A stretch of 37,801 bases of DNA from Candidatus Aenigmatarchaeota archaeon (lineage in GTDB: Archaea; Aenigmatarchaeota; Aenigmatarchaeia; JACPZZ01): NCBI GenBank assembly GCA_016195275.1, contig JACPZZ010000017.1:85581-123381 (forward strand). Direction: 5' to 3'. Made by a program: the position numbers and the translations under genes. The notes under the pieces were generated by a model that was not told the DNA's origin, searched no databases, and was given only the letters and a program-made list of their open reading frames with translations. Below are positions 21,668-30,779 of this stretch, one piece after another. Every line of letters begins with the position of its first letter. The first letter of the stretch is position 1.

Positions 21668-24283
21668 CTTTAAAATAAATTTCTTGGCTTCCATGGCCGG
21701 TATTATCAAGAAGGCTACAAAGATTATCTTCAACATCTCGTCTGCGGACAATGGAATGGTTTCGAATATAGGACCCAGGACAGGCAAATATATCACTGCG
21801 AGCTGCAGGATGAACGACAGGAATATAGCAAGAAGGAGGTACATGTTTGGCGCTCCGGATTTCAAAATCGATTTTTCTGATTGCGAATTAAGCGCGTGGA
21901 AAAGCTGGAAAAACACTATGGTGGTGAAAGCGACTGTTTGCGCTTTATGAAGGTCGGAAATAAAGCTTGTGAACATATGCAGCGTTCCTGCGGATATGAT
22001 CAGGCCCACAAAAACGATGTTGAAAATGGTTTTTCTGTCGACGAGTTCCTCGTTCCTGTTTCTGGGTTTCCTTTCCATTATGTCCTTTTCGACCGGCTGC
22101 ATGCCCAACGCAAGGGCAGGCAATCCGTCTGTCAGCAGGTTCATCCACAGTATTTGCACAGCAACAAGCGGCAGCGGCAGGTCTTTCATTATTGTTGAAC
22201 CCAGCACGATCGCGAAAAGTATCGTAAAAACTTCGCCCACATTGCACGACAACAGGTAAAAAACGAACTTCCTTATGTTGTCGTATATGCCGCGGCCCTC
22301 TCTGACCGCCTTGACTATCGTAGCGAAATTGTCGTCCGCCAAAACCATTGTTGACGCCTCTTTGGCAACATCCGTGCCCGAACCTATGGCAACGCCTATG
22401 TCCGCAAGCCTCAAGGCCGGTGCATCGTTAACGCCGTCCCCGGTCATTGCCACAACCTCCCCTCTTTTCTGGAGCGCCTTTATTATCCTTGTCTTATGTT
22501 GCGGGGACATTCTCGCGTAAACCCAAATCTCGCCCGCAATTTTTTCAAATTCCTCGTCGCCCAATTCGTCCAATTCGCCCCCTGTAAGAACGCGGCCCTG
22601 AGGAAAACCCAATTCTTTGGATATCGCAACTGCGGTTATCTTGTGGTCGCCCGTGATCATCACCGGCCGTATGCCCGCCTTCTCGCACGTTTCTATGGAT
22701 TGTTTGACCTCGGGCCGCGGCGGGTCTATCATGCCTGCGAAACCCAGAAAAACCAAGCCCGACTCCACGCTCTTTTCTTCGTAATCGTTCCTGTCATATT
22801 TCTTATACGCCACCGCTATTATGCGCAAAGCTTCCGAGGCCATTTGTTCGTTCTGCGCCAGTATTTCCATTTTCCTTTTTTCCGTAAGTTTTATTTCTTT
22901 CCCGCCCTTTCTCTCCTTTATGCATAAATCAACCACAACATCAATCGCGCCTTTTGTAAAAACCGCCGGCCCGTCAGGTGTGGACGCTACAACGCTCATC
23001 CTCTTCCTTTCAGAATCGAAAACCATCTCGTGCAGCCTTTCGTATTTTTTATTCAGCGAATCCTTGTAAATTCCAGCCTTCGCAGCCGCTACAAGCATGG
23101 AAACTTCCGTAGGGTCGCCTACAATGCGGACATTGTCCTCTTCCTCGGATATGTAAGAGTTGTTGCAAAGTGCGCCTGCCTTCAACAAGAATTCAAGGTC
23201 CTCATCCGCGGAAACCCGGGAACCGGCCGAAGAAAATTCGCCCTCTGTGCTGTAACCGCTGCCGCTCACTTCATAAATTTTGGAAGGCGTGTATATTTTT
23301 CTCACAGTCATCTCGTTTTCCGTCAATGTCCCGGTTTTATCGCTGACTATGAAAGTTATCGCGCCCAGTGTTTCTACGGCAGGTAATTTTCTGACAATCG
23401 CGTTTTGTCTTGACATCCTGTAAACTCCAAGGGCCAGCGATGTTGTCACAACAGCAGGCAGCCCTTCCGGGATAGCGGCAACAGCCAGCGAAACCGAGGA
23501 TAGGAACATCCTGAATGCATCGATCCCTTCGTAAACACCCAGAACGAATATCACTGCAACAGCGGCCATGATTATCTTGGCCATATTCTTGCCGAAGACG
23601 TCAAGCTTTTTCTGCAATGGAGTTTTTATTGTCCGCTCCTCTTGTATAAGATCCGCTATTTTGCCGACTTCTGTCCGCATGCCGGTTTTTTCTACAATGA
23701 ATTTTGCATGGCCGTATGTTACAGCCGTTCCCATGAAAACCCTGTTTGTCCTTTCCGAAACAGGACGGTTTTCATCTTTATCCAGGTTCACCTTCTTTTC
23801 AACAGGGAAGGATTCGCCTGTAAGCGCGGATTCGTCGGTCTGCAGGCTGAAAGATTCGGCTAAAATGCCGTCGGCCGGGACTTTGTCGCCCGCTTCCAGG
23901 ATAACCAGGTCTCCGGGCGCAATATCAAAAGCGGGAATGACAACGTCTTTCCCGTCACGCACAACCTTGGCAACAGGATTCATTATTTTCTTCAGCGCTT
24001 CCAGTGATTTTTCAGCCCTGTACTCCTGCACGAATCCCAGCACGGCGTTCAATATTACTATGGAGATTATGGCCGCCGCATCTATTACCTCGCCCAAAAA
24101 GAACGAAACCAAGGCGGCCAATATCAATACGATTATCAACACGCTTGAAAACTGTTCCAAAAAAAGCTCGGCCGGTGTTTTGCCTTTCTTTTCCGTGAGC
24201 TTGTTACGGCCCGTTTCCGCAAGGATGCGGACCGCTTCAGCCGAGGAAAGGCCCGGATAATTCTTGCCGTATCTCATTCCCAA
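21653..24283 (-). CDS. P-type Ca2+-transporting ATPase (P2 type)
   Basis: An 876-aa cation pump. The actuator motif TGES is at 155-158, the M4 ion site IPEGLP at 271-276, the phosphorylated Asp315 in DKTGTLTEN, the hinge MTGDGVNDAPAL near 610, and WMNLLTDGLPALALG in M6. PEGLP together with the M6 N..TD pattern indicates a Ca2+ (SERCA/PMR1-like) or Mn2+ pump, not a heavy-metal type. The N-terminus is short and lacks metal-binding domains. Ten membrane helices are expected. It is divergent, by 63 nt, from a TerC-family transporter, which also fits divalent cation handling. Confidence 0.92.
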   Translation of the reverse strand: MGMRYGKNYPGLSSAEAVRILAETGRNKLTEKKGKTPAELFLEQFSSVLIIVLILAALVSFFLGEVIDAAAIISIVILNAVLGFVQEYRAEKSLEALKKIMNPVAKVVRDGKDVVIPAFDIAPGDLVILEAGDKVPADGILAESFSLQTDESALTGESFPVEKKVNLDKDENRPVSERTNRVFMGTAVTYGHAKFIVEKTGMRTEVGKIADLIQEERTIKTPLQKKLDVFGKNMAKIIMAAVAVIFVLGVYEGIDAFRMFLSSVSLAVAAIPEGLPAVVTTSLALGVYRMSRQNAIVRKLPAVETLGAITFIVSDKTGTLTENEMTVRKIYTPSKIYEVSGSGYSTEGEFSSAGSRVSADEDLEFLLKAGALCNNSYISEEEDNVRIVGDPTEVSMLVAAAKAGIYKDSLNKKYERLHEMVFDSERKRMSVVASTPDGPAVFTKGAIDVVVDLCIKERKGGKEIKLTEKRKMEILAQNEQMASEALRIIAVAYKKYDRNDYEEKSVESGLVFLGFAGMIDPPRPEVKQSIETCEKAGIRPVMITGDHKITAVAISKELGFPQGRVLTGGELDELGDEEFEKIAGEIWVYARMSPQHKTRIIKALQKRGEVVAMTGDGVNDAPALRLADIGVAIGSGTDVAKEASTMVLADDNFATIVKAVREGRGIYDNIRKFVFYLLSCNVGEVFTILFAIVLGSTIMKDLPLPLVAVQILWMNLLTDGLPALALGMQPVEKDIMERKPRNRNEELVDRKTIFNIVFVGLIISAGTLHMFTSFISDLHKAQTVAFTTIVFFQLFHALNSQSEKSILKSGAPNMYLLLAIFLSFILQLAVIYLPVLGPIFETIPLSADEMLKIIFVAFLIIPAMEAKKFILKLENF

Positions 24284-24346
24284 ACTCCTTTTTAGTTTGG
24301 GTTTCCTTGTTTTTTAAATAAGGTCCGCCAAAAATTATTGTTAACC

Positions 24347-25267
24347 ATGCCTGTTCTCGACTCCCTGCTTATAGTTATCGGCCTTGTAGTTTTCGAGATA
24401 ATCGTTAGCATAGACAACGCTATAGTGAACGCGCACGTGCTTAAAACAATGAACAGGAAATGGCGGAAGATGTTCCTGTTTTTCGGCATACTTTCAGCCG
24501 TCCTTCTTATGCGTTTGGTTTTGCCCCTGGTAATGGTGTGGCTGTTGGTTCCGGACATATCCCTGGACGGCATCGTCAATTTGTTTACTACGAACAACTC
24601 GCTGGCGCACGACGCAATAGAGCAGCAGAAATACCTCATACTGTCGTTCGGTGGCATGTTTTTGCTTCTTGTTTACTTCCACTGGCTGTTCATGGAAAAG
24701 AAGAAGCCCCTCTTTGCGCACGAAAAGCTGATAAACGAGAATCACGATGTCTGGTTTTTCGCTTTTGCTGCCATGCTGCTTGTAATATTGATGTATATGG
24801 CGCGCTCCAGCCCTCCAATGATGATAACTATCGCAATGGGCAGCGCCGCATTTTTCATACTGTACGGCTTCAAGGAAAGTGCGGAAAGAAAAGAGGAGAA
24901 GATGATAAAAAGCGAAGCCCCGGACATATCCAAATTCATGTACCTTGAAGTTTTGGACATGGTTTTCAGCTTCGACAGCGTAATAGGCGCGTTCGCGTTC
25001 ACTACCAACCTGCTTTACATATTCCTCGGGCTGGGAATAGGCGCGTTGGCTTTGCGCGAACTTACAATAATGGGCATGGAAAAGATCTCCAGATATGTAT
25101 GGCTTAAGAACGGAGCAATGACATCAATAGCGTTTTTGGGCATTTTCATGCTACTGGAAAGTTTCGGCAATCACCTGCCCGTCTCTTTGCCGACCCTGAT
25201 AACGTTTTCCGTAGTGGGCTACGCATTTTATATGTCGCGGAAAAATCTTGAAGCCAGAAAACGCTAA
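24347..25267 (+). CDS. TerC-like membrane protein (DUF475 type)
   Basis: A 306-aa integral membrane protein with seven or more hydrophobic segments. Two repeated acidic membrane motifs typical of the TerC superfamily are seen: EIIVSIDNAIVNAHVL near residue 20 and LDMVFSFDSVIGAFAF near 205. TerC proteins export Mn2+ or help load metals onto secreted enzymes. ATG 24347 lies about 30 nt after a TTTTTAAATAAGG box; an in-frame TTG three codons upstream is less likely. The shared upstream region with the Ca2+-type ATPase suggests joint cation homeostasis. Confidence 0.85.
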   Translation: MPVLDSLLIVIGLVVFEIIVSIDNAIVNAHVLKTMNRKWRKMFLFFGILSAVLLMRLVLPLVMVWLLVPDISLDGIVNLFTTNNSLAHDAIEQQKYLILSFGGMFLLLVYFHWLFMEKKKPLFAHEKLINENHDVWFFAFAAMLLVILMYMARSSPPMMITIAMGSAAFFILYGFKESAERKEEKMIKSEAPDISKFMYLEVLDMVFSFDSVIGAFAFTTNLLYIFLGLGIGALALRELTIMGMEKISRYVWLKNGAMTSIAFLGIFMLLESFGNHLPVSLPTLITFSVVGYAFYMSRKNLEARKR

Positions 25268-25935
25268 ACAGACAGCACATTAATCCCGTTCTGCATCATC
25301 TCGAAAGGGTGTATGTCCTGTGAATGGTTCGTGTCCCGCATCTTCCTTACCATAAGGCTTCTCTTGTACTTGGTGAGGCTCATGTATTGCAGTAAAATAA
25401 CGGCATCGGCCGCGAATTCTATCACTCCGTAACGGCTCAATGATTGCGAATCTTCGGGTATTTCCGCAGTTATCACAACCGTTGTTCCCAAATCCTTCAA
25501 CCGTCTTAACGTCTTGAAAAGTAGTTTTCTCATCTCAAGCTGCTTGTCTATGTACATTTCAAACATACTTACAGAATCTATGACTATCCTTCTCGCGTGC
25601 AGCGACTGTATCTCCTTTTCCAGCATCGTAACCAGAGTATCGATGGAAAACGGTTCCACCTCGATAACCTTTAACATACCTTTGTTTTCCATCTCTTCCA
25701 TGTTCCAGCCGTATCTCGCGCCGTGGTTTCTTATGCTGCGCGACGTTTCTTCTGTAGTAACCAGAATGCCCGGATCCTGGTACAGTTTTGCGCCGGTGTA
25801 AAGGAATTGTGTTATGAACGTCGTCTTTCCTGAACCGGTTTTCCCGGTAACAAGCACAGCGGAATTTTTGACAAACCCGCCTTCTATCAGCTCGTCAAGC
25901 CCGTTTATTCCTGTGGGAACTCTTTCTATGGCCAT
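25264..25935 (-). CDS. KaiC-like RecA-superfamily ATPase
   Basis: A 223-aa single-domain protein. It begins with IERVPTGINGLDELIEGGF, typical of KaiC/GvpD-like proteins, with Walker A GKTGSGKTT and Walker B RRIVIDSVS. The C-terminal YKRSLMVRKMRDTNHS strand is also common in this group. Archaeal single-domain members act in signalling or motility-related assemblies, but the partner here is unknown. The ATG at 25935 starts the conserved region, about 30 nt after a minus-strand AATATATAC box. It overlaps the tail of the TerC gene by 4 nt. Confidence 0.85.
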   Translation of the reverse strand: MAIERVPTGINGLDELIEGGFVKNSAVLVTGKTGSGKTTFITQFLYTGAKLYQDPGILVTTEETSRSIRNHGARYGWNMEEMENKGMLKVIEVEPFSIDTLVTMLEKEIQSLHARRIVIDSVSMFEMYIDKQLEMRKLLFKTLRRLKDLGTTVVITAEIPEDSQSLSRYGVIEFAADAVILLQYMSLTKYKRSLMVRKMRDTNHSQDIHPFEMMQNGINVLSV

Positions 25936-25985
25936 ACAGCAACCTAACAATTATTTCTTGTTTTCATCCCGTATATATTGGTTTT

Positions 25986-27308
25986 TTAATCGAATTCTTC
26001 AAGCTCTTCTTTCAGCCTTCTTATCTTAACGTCAATTTCCGTGGATTCCTGCTCGTACCTTTCCATCATCCTCCTGAACGTCCCTTCGTCTATTTTTCTC
26101 CTGTAATATTTTTCTTCTATTGCGGATTTCGTGTTTACGATGTCCCGTTTCTCGTCCTGAAGCTCGGCTATCCGGTTCTTTAATATTTTCGGCCTGGATG
26201 TGTTTTCCGTGTACGAAAGTTCTATCTGTTTTTCAAGGTACACTGTAAGCAGTATTATCGTTATTATCATCGGCAGTGTCCACCAAAGCTTGTAAGCCGT
26301 ATCAGGAAGCGTGTTTTTAACTATCCTGAAAATTACGGAATTTTTCCCCCCGTTCCCTGCGTCGTCGATTGCTGTAGCGCTGAGGGAAAGGTAATTGTTA
26401 TCCGAAGCCGTATCGTATTTCCTGAATTCGAAAATTCCCGAGTCGGACACTTGTTCCATTTGCGCCTGCCTGCCGTCCGAATCCTCAAGCAGGACTATGC
26501 CGTTTTTAACAGGATCGCCGTTCTGGTAATACGCCCTGACCATGACGTCTATATCCTCCCCGTTTTCCAACAGGGCTTTTGGCGGTGACAGGAATTCTAT
26601 CAGGATCGGCGTATTGACAACCTTTATCGGGCGCGAGGCGCCCCCCCGCTCGCCGTTTTTCTCCGCAGCGCATTTAATGACCCATGTCTGGGTCGGGTCT
26701 CCCCAGCCTATATGATAGTCCCTGTAATAAACGCCCCCGCTTCTTACATCATTCCCTGTTATCTGGTAAGTGTCTGCGAAAAAATCGCCTGCCGGCAAAA
26801 GCTCTGCCGTTGCACCCGCTTCCGGAAGGCCGGGAAAAGACAGTTTGCATAACACAGAAGCATCCTTCAAAGGCACGCCATCCCTGCTAACGCGCAAGTT
26901 CATCGTTAAATTATTTCCGCGATAGAACCTCTCGCCGATTGCAGGCGTTATAAACTCTACCCCCAGCAGATCGGCCGCGTCTTTTTGTATAAAGGCTTGT
27001 GTTTTCTTTTCCGCACCGGCAGCCTCGGCGCGTACCAGAATCTCGCCGTAATCGCCGGCCATTACCTTGTAGTCGTATTCGAAACTGCCGCCTTTTACAG
27101 GAACTGTTTTTATAGCGTCCAGCGGAAACAGGCCTGTTATATAAAGGGTTACGCTCCCTGCATCTGAAAAACCGCTGATTTTGATTGTCTCGCCCGGCTT
27201 GTAGACGTCATTATCCGTAACCATTTCCAATGAACCCGAGCCGTAAAAAGAATAGAAAATAAAAAATATTGCAAAAGACGCCAAACCCGCCGTTTTACGG
27301 ATATCCAT
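25986..27308 (-). CDS. Membrane-anchored Ig-like surface protein
   Basis: A 440-aa protein with an N-terminal hydrophobic segment (about 7-24), then roughly 320 residues of beta-rich extracellular sequence with repeated Ig-like features (DVYKPGETIKISGFSD, GEDIDVMVRAYYQNGDPV). A second membrane helix at about 348-366 precedes a cytoplasmic coiled coil of about 75 residues ending KYYRRKIDEGTFRRMMERYE. The two-ended topology suits a surface sensor or envelope structural protein. The ligand is unknown. It lies downstream of the mevalonate kinase gene on the same strand, 29 nt away, with an A/T box of its own. Confidence 0.75.
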   Translation of the reverse strand: MDIRKTAGLASFAIFFIFYSFYGSGSLEMVTDNDVYKPGETIKISGFSDAGSVTLYITGLFPLDAIKTVPVKGGSFEYDYKVMAGDYGEILVRAEAAGAEKKTQAFIQKDAADLLGVEFITPAIGERFYRGNNLTMNLRVSRDGVPLKDASVLCKLSFPGLPEAGATAELLPAGDFFADTYQITGNDVRSGGVYYRDYHIGWGDPTQTWVIKCAAEKNGERGGASRPIKVVNTPILIEFLSPPKALLENGEDIDVMVRAYYQNGDPVKNGIVLLEDSDGRQAQMEQVSDSGIFEFRKYDTASDNNYLSLSATAIDDAGNGGKNSVIFRIVKNTLPDTAYKLWWTLPMIITIILLTVYLEKQIELSYTENTSRPKILKNRIAELQDEKRDIVNTKSAIEEKYYRRKIDEGTFRRMMERYEQESTEIDVKIRRLKEELEEFD

Positions 27309-27337
27309 ACTTAATTTATTGTCTGCAGGGCAGATAA

Positions 27338-28360
27338 TTATAACTTTTCCGTCCTCACGCCTTCGACTCCCAGTTCAACGTCACGCGGTTCAAAGCCCGC
27401 GTTTCTTATTGCTTGTTTCAATCTCTCCTTGTCCTCGTGGAAGCATAAAACCGTGCCGCCGCCACCCGCGCCGCAAAGCTTCGCAGCCCCGCCGGCGTTG
27501 ACAACGACTTGCGCTATCCTGTCAATGTTTTTGGTGGAAACGCCAAGCTCGGCAAGGTTGCACTGGGCAAGATTGATAAGTTTTTTTACCGACTCAAAAT
27601 CGCGGTTATTAAGCGCCGCTCTCATTTTATTGGCTGCGATCCCTAGCGCCTTTATTCTGGAACTCCTGTATTTATCGTCAAGATTTCTTACATGCTGCAC
27701 TAACTTCCCTGTCGTTCGCTCCCTGTTTCCAGAGTTAACGATCACAAAGTTTTCAAGCTCGTAACCGATATTTAACGGCTGTATGGTGTTTGACGGAGAA
27801 GAACGCTTAAACCATATCAACCCGCCGTAGCAACATGCCGCATTGTCGCCGCCGGACGGGTTCCCATGCTGGATTTTTTCGATTTCGTATGCGATCCTGT
27901 TAATTTCGTCAAGAGGCGACTTTTTGTTGTACAAGTCTGAAACGGCCTTTGTTAACGCAACGGCGAACGCGGCAGAAGCTCCCACGCCTCCCACACCGGC
28001 TGGGATATCGGATTCTATCCTGATCTCAGCCCCAGATTTTATTTTTAACGCCTTCAAAACCTTCCCAACAGCCATTTTTCTGAAATTCGATTTTTCGGAT
28101 TTCATAAATTCAAAAAGTTCGGAGAAATCACTTTTTTCAAAGCCAGACTTCCAAAGCAAATCAGCATCTTCGACGAACGACAAAACTTCGTCTACACTGA
28201 ATTCTTCTGCGGTTTTGCCGTCACGAAAAATTATGTTGTCGCTTTTTTCAACTGTGATGTAACACCTAAGCCCTACGGATGCTATTATCGCGGGTTCTCC
28301 ATAAACAACACTGTGGTCTCCAATCATGATTATTTTGCCTGGAGCTGATATTGTTGCCAT
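27338..28360 (-). CDS. mvk: Mevalonate kinase
   Basis: A 340-aa GHMP kinase that makes mevalonate 5-phosphate. Motif 1 is SAPGKIIMIGDHSVVYGEPA at the N-terminus. The glycine-rich ATP loop is IPAGVGGVGASAA, HGNPSGGDNAACCYGG gives the catalytic Asp/substrate region, and GAGGGGTVLCF is motif 3 near residue 300. The IPAGVGGVGAS loop is slightly unusual next to the common P(x)GLGSSA. The start is 2 nt after the stop of the 78-aa gene, which carries a GGATGAG sequence that may act as its ribosome site. It is the last of three genes transcribed together. Confidence 0.95.
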   Translation of the reverse strand: MATISAPGKIIMIGDHSVVYGEPAIIASVGLRCYITVEKSDNIIFRDGKTAEEFSVDEVLSFVEDADLLWKSGFEKSDFSELFEFMKSEKSNFRKMAVGKVLKALKIKSGAEIRIESDIPAGVGGVGASAAFAVALTKAVSDLYNKKSPLDEINRIAYEIEKIQHGNPSGGDNAACCYGGLIWFKRSSPSNTIQPLNIGYELENFVIVNSGNRERTTGKLVQHVRNLDDKYRSSRIKALGIAANKMRAALNNRDFESVKKLINLAQCNLAELGVSTKNIDRIAQVVVNAGGAAKLCGAGGGGTVLCFHEDKERLKQAIRNAGFEPRDVELGVEGVRTEKL

Positions 28361-28362
28361 AG

Positions 28363-28599
28363 TTACTCATCCTTCAGTTTGTATTCGTACAAAAATGAAG
28401 AATTTTTCTGCGGCAGATTTCTTATCTTTTCTATTTTTCCCTCGTTTTTCATTTTTCCCATTTCTTCCATTAACCAACATTCCTCCAGGATATAAATAAT
28501 GTTTTTGGCTATGGTGTTCCGATAGAAGTTTCCACATTTAACAGGCAAAGCCCTTGCATCATTTTCTATAAAAATACTGGCCGTATCGTGCTGTATCAT
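28363..28599 (-). CDS. 78-aa protein inside the mevalonate operon
   Basis: Unrecognised small soluble protein. It starts MIQHDTASIFIENDARALP, contains a helix KNIIYILEECWLMEEMG and a basic middle, and ends with LYEYKLKDE. A clear GGAG ribosome-binding site lies 7 nt before the ATG. It sits 15 nt after the decarboxylase stop and 2 nt before the mevalonate kinase ATG, so it is surely translated if the operon is. A role in regulation or assembly of the pathway is only a guess. Confidence 0.7.
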   Translation of the reverse strand: MIQHDTASIFIENDARALPVKCGNFYRNTIAKNIIYILEECWLMEEMGKMKNEGKIEKIRNLPQKNSSFLYEYKLKDE

Positions 28600-28614
28600 A
28601 ACAATCTCCTTTTA

Positions 28615-29604
28615 TCAAAACAAATGGTTATCCGTCAATCTCGCACCGTCGCCCGGCCTGCATGTTATCGTTTTCTTCACGCCTTCCAGCATTTCCAGTC
28701 TTTTTCGCAATTCCTTCTCATTTTTATCAAGGCACATTACCTTGACGTTCGGGCCCGCATCTATGGTGAAGTAGCACTCAGAACCTTCCTCACGCCACGA
28801 CAATACAGAATGGATTATTTCCATAGTTGCTGGCTGCCAGTAAACTATGGAAGGCTTTGTAGTTATCATAGTCGCGTGCATCTTCAGGCAGTTTTGTTGT
28901 GCACACGATCCTGTCGCAGAAAAATCCCTTTCTTTTATTCCGTTACGCACAGTAGTCAAGTCTGCATCCACAGTATTAAGCCATCCTTCATAATACGGCG
29001 ACGTCTTGACCGTCTGCGACATACCTGCTCGCGAACTTATTTTTTTCTTCGTTTCTGCAACGATTGTAGTTATCATCCTGAACTCAGGCCAGTAATCCGC
29101 TTTTACAACACTTTCTGCAAAAGAGTCGGAACCATCATTTCTGTTTCCTTTATGCCATTCGACAAACCCCTCTGCAACAGATCGCGACGCAGAACCAGAG
29201 CCTCTGCGCGCAAGTATAGAAAGTTCCTTTTCATTCAATTTTAATCCGGCCGCCTCAGACGCTGCCAGCGCAAGCGCCGCAAAACCCGACGCCGATGACG
29301 CCAAACCTGCAGCCATTGGGAAATTGCTGGATGAAACCACTTTGGCTTTTAGCCTTGTTTTAGCTTGCTGGCGGACAAGATCGAGAAACGCAACAACCGC
29401 GTCTTTCTCCGCTGCCAGTTCTTCGTCGTTGATTGTTACGCTGTCCTCCTCGAATTTCTCTGAGAATTCAACAGTTGTCGTGGTCATTAACCCGCCGCAG
29501 GTCATTGATATACTGCTGTTTGCCGGCAAAATCAGCTCGTCGTTCCTTTTTCCCCAATACTTGACAAGTGCTATGTTCGCGTTCGCGACAGCCGTTGCTT
29601 TCAT
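28615..29604 (-). CDS. mvaD: Diphosphomevalonate decarboxylase
   Basis: A 329-aa GHMP enzyme that converts mevalonate 5-diphosphate into isopentenyl diphosphate. Seen are ANANIALVKYWGKRND at the start, the ATP loop SSNFPMAAGLASSASGFAAL, GSGSASRSVAEGFVEW, and an ending TIDAGPNVKVMC with the catalytic Asp. These match true decarboxylases, not the related phosphomevalonate decarboxylases of haloarchaea, though function cannot be proven from motifs. ATG 29604 has TTGGAG 9 nt upstream. It heads the minus-strand mevalonate operon and is divergent from phosphomevalonate kinase. Confidence 0.93.
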   Translation of the reverse strand: MKATAVANANIALVKYWGKRNDELILPANSSISMTCGGLMTTTTVEFSEKFEEDSVTINDEELAAEKDAVVAFLDLVRQQAKTRLKAKVVSSSNFPMAAGLASSASGFAALALAASEAAGLKLNEKELSILARRGSGSASRSVAEGFVEWHKGNRNDGSDSFAESVVKADYWPEFRMITTIVAETKKKISSRAGMSQTVKTSPYYEGWLNTVDADLTTVRNGIKERDFSATGSCAQQNCLKMHATMITTKPSIVYWQPATMEIIHSVLSWREEGSECYFTIDAGPNVKVMCLDKNEKELRKRLEMLEGVKKTITCRPGDGARLTDNHLF

Positions 29605-29658
29605 AAGTTTTTGCTCCAATCCCCAGTTTATTTATCATTGTACCAATAGGTTTATATT
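29605..29658. promoter_or_regulatory. Divergent promoter region of the mevalonate genes
   Basis: These 54 bp separate the decarboxylase and phosphomevalonate kinase starts. TTTATTTATC at about 29628-29637 (plus strand) is correctly placed for the kinase ATG at 29659, and its complement GATAAATAAAC is placed for the decarboxylase. One A/T element may therefore serve both directions and tie pathway expression together. Confidence 0.5.
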
Positions 29659-30774
29659 ATGCTCAAAGTAAGCGCGCCCGGAAAGCTTATGATCGCGGGC
29701 GAATGGGCCGTTCTGGAATTGGGGCATCCGTGCATAGTTGCCGCTGTAAACAGGCGGGTTCACTCAGAAATAAAAAACTCTGAAAAATACATTGTATCTT
29801 TACCCGAATTCGGCATTGAAAATACTGAAGGAATATTTTACAACGACAAATTCTCATGGAACAATAAGGTTGACGAAGAAAAACTGATGTTCACAAAATC
29901 GGCAATAGAAACCGCACTCGGGTTTTTGGAAAAATCAAAGCCGTTTAATCTAATTTCGCGCGGCGAGGACACGCAAATCAGCATGAATAGTAAATTAAAA
30001 AAAATCGGCTTCGGGTCGTCCGCTGCTGCGGTTGTTTCAAACATATCCGCGATACTTGAACTCAATGGTGTGGATATATCGAAAAAGGAGTCGAAGGATA
30101 CAATTTACAAACTGTCCGCATTAGCGCATTATTATGCACAAGGCAAGCTTGGATCAGCGTTCGATATCGCAGCTTCCGTATACGGCGAAATTATCGTTTA
30201 CAGGCGCTTTGATGCCGAACAGGTTGTAAAAAAAATAGAGAGCGGCGCCTCGATAAAAGATATTGTAAGTATGGATTGGCCCGGCCTTTTTGTCGAAGAA
30301 TTAAAAGTTCCGGAAGGCCTTAACCTGAACATATTTTGGACGGGTGATTCCGCATCAACACCTGCGATGATAAAACAAATGGGTGATTTCAAAATATCAA
30401 ATGTGCAAAAATATAACAAAATCTGCTCGCAGATAAAAAGTATTGTCAACAGGCTTATAGACGCGTGCAAAAACGGTAACAGGGACGAAATAATCAGGTT
30501 GCTCAATGCCAACGAGGAAATTTTGAGAACCTTGACAAAGGAGTCGGGCGTTAATATAGAAACTGAAAAATTAAAACAGCTTTCGGAAATCGCAAAAAAG
30601 TCAGGGGCTGCAGGAAAACTTTCCGGAGCCGGAGGCGGTGACTGTGGAATAGTAATCTGTTTCAGCAAAAATTTGTCGGAGGAAATAAGGGTAGAGCTTG
30701 AAAAAGAGAATCTTATCTTTGTAGATGCTAAAATAGACAACGAGGGCGTTAAACTGGAAAATAACTCCACTTAA
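29659..30774 (+). CDS. Phosphomevalonate kinase (GHMP type)
   Basis: A 371-aa kinase that adds the second phosphate to mevalonate 5-phosphate. SAPGKLMIAGEWAVLELGHP is motif 1 of PMK. The ATP loop is KKIGFGSSAAAVV near residue 118, GKLGSAFDIAASVYG is the substrate/catalytic block, and GAAGKLSGAGGGDCGI is motif 3. The AGEWAVLE segment is typical of phosphomevalonate kinase as opposed to mevalonate kinase. With the decarboxylase it would complete the classical mevalonate route. Its tail converges on aIF2-gamma with a 5-nt gap. It is A/T-richer than the ribosomal genes nearby. Confidence 0.93.
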   Translation: MLKVSAPGKLMIAGEWAVLELGHPCIVAAVNRRVHSEIKNSEKYIVSLPEFGIENTEGIFYNDKFSWNNKVDEEKLMFTKSAIETALGFLEKSKPFNLISRGEDTQISMNSKLKKIGFGSSAAAVVSNISAILELNGVDISKKESKDTIYKLSALAHYYAQGKLGSAFDIAASVYGEIIVYRRFDAEQVVKKIESGASIKDIVSMDWPGLFVEELKVPEGLNLNIFWTGDSASTPAMIKQMGDFKISNVQKYNKICSQIKSIVNRLIDACKNGNRDEIIRLLNANEEILRTLTKESGVNIETEKLKQLSEIAKKSGAAGKLSGAGGGDCGIVICFSKNLSEEIRVELEKENLIFVDAKIDNEGVKLENNST

Positions 30775-30779
30775 GTACC

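Noticed and set aside
22275-24260. Long plus-strand frames opposite the P-type ATPase
   Set aside because: They are antisense to a well-supported gene with canonical motifs and show no family features.
27389-27400. tRNA-like GGTTCAAA sequence
   Set aside because: It lies in the mevalonate kinase coding region with no acceptor stem or cloverleaf; no tRNA gene was found anywhere in the window.
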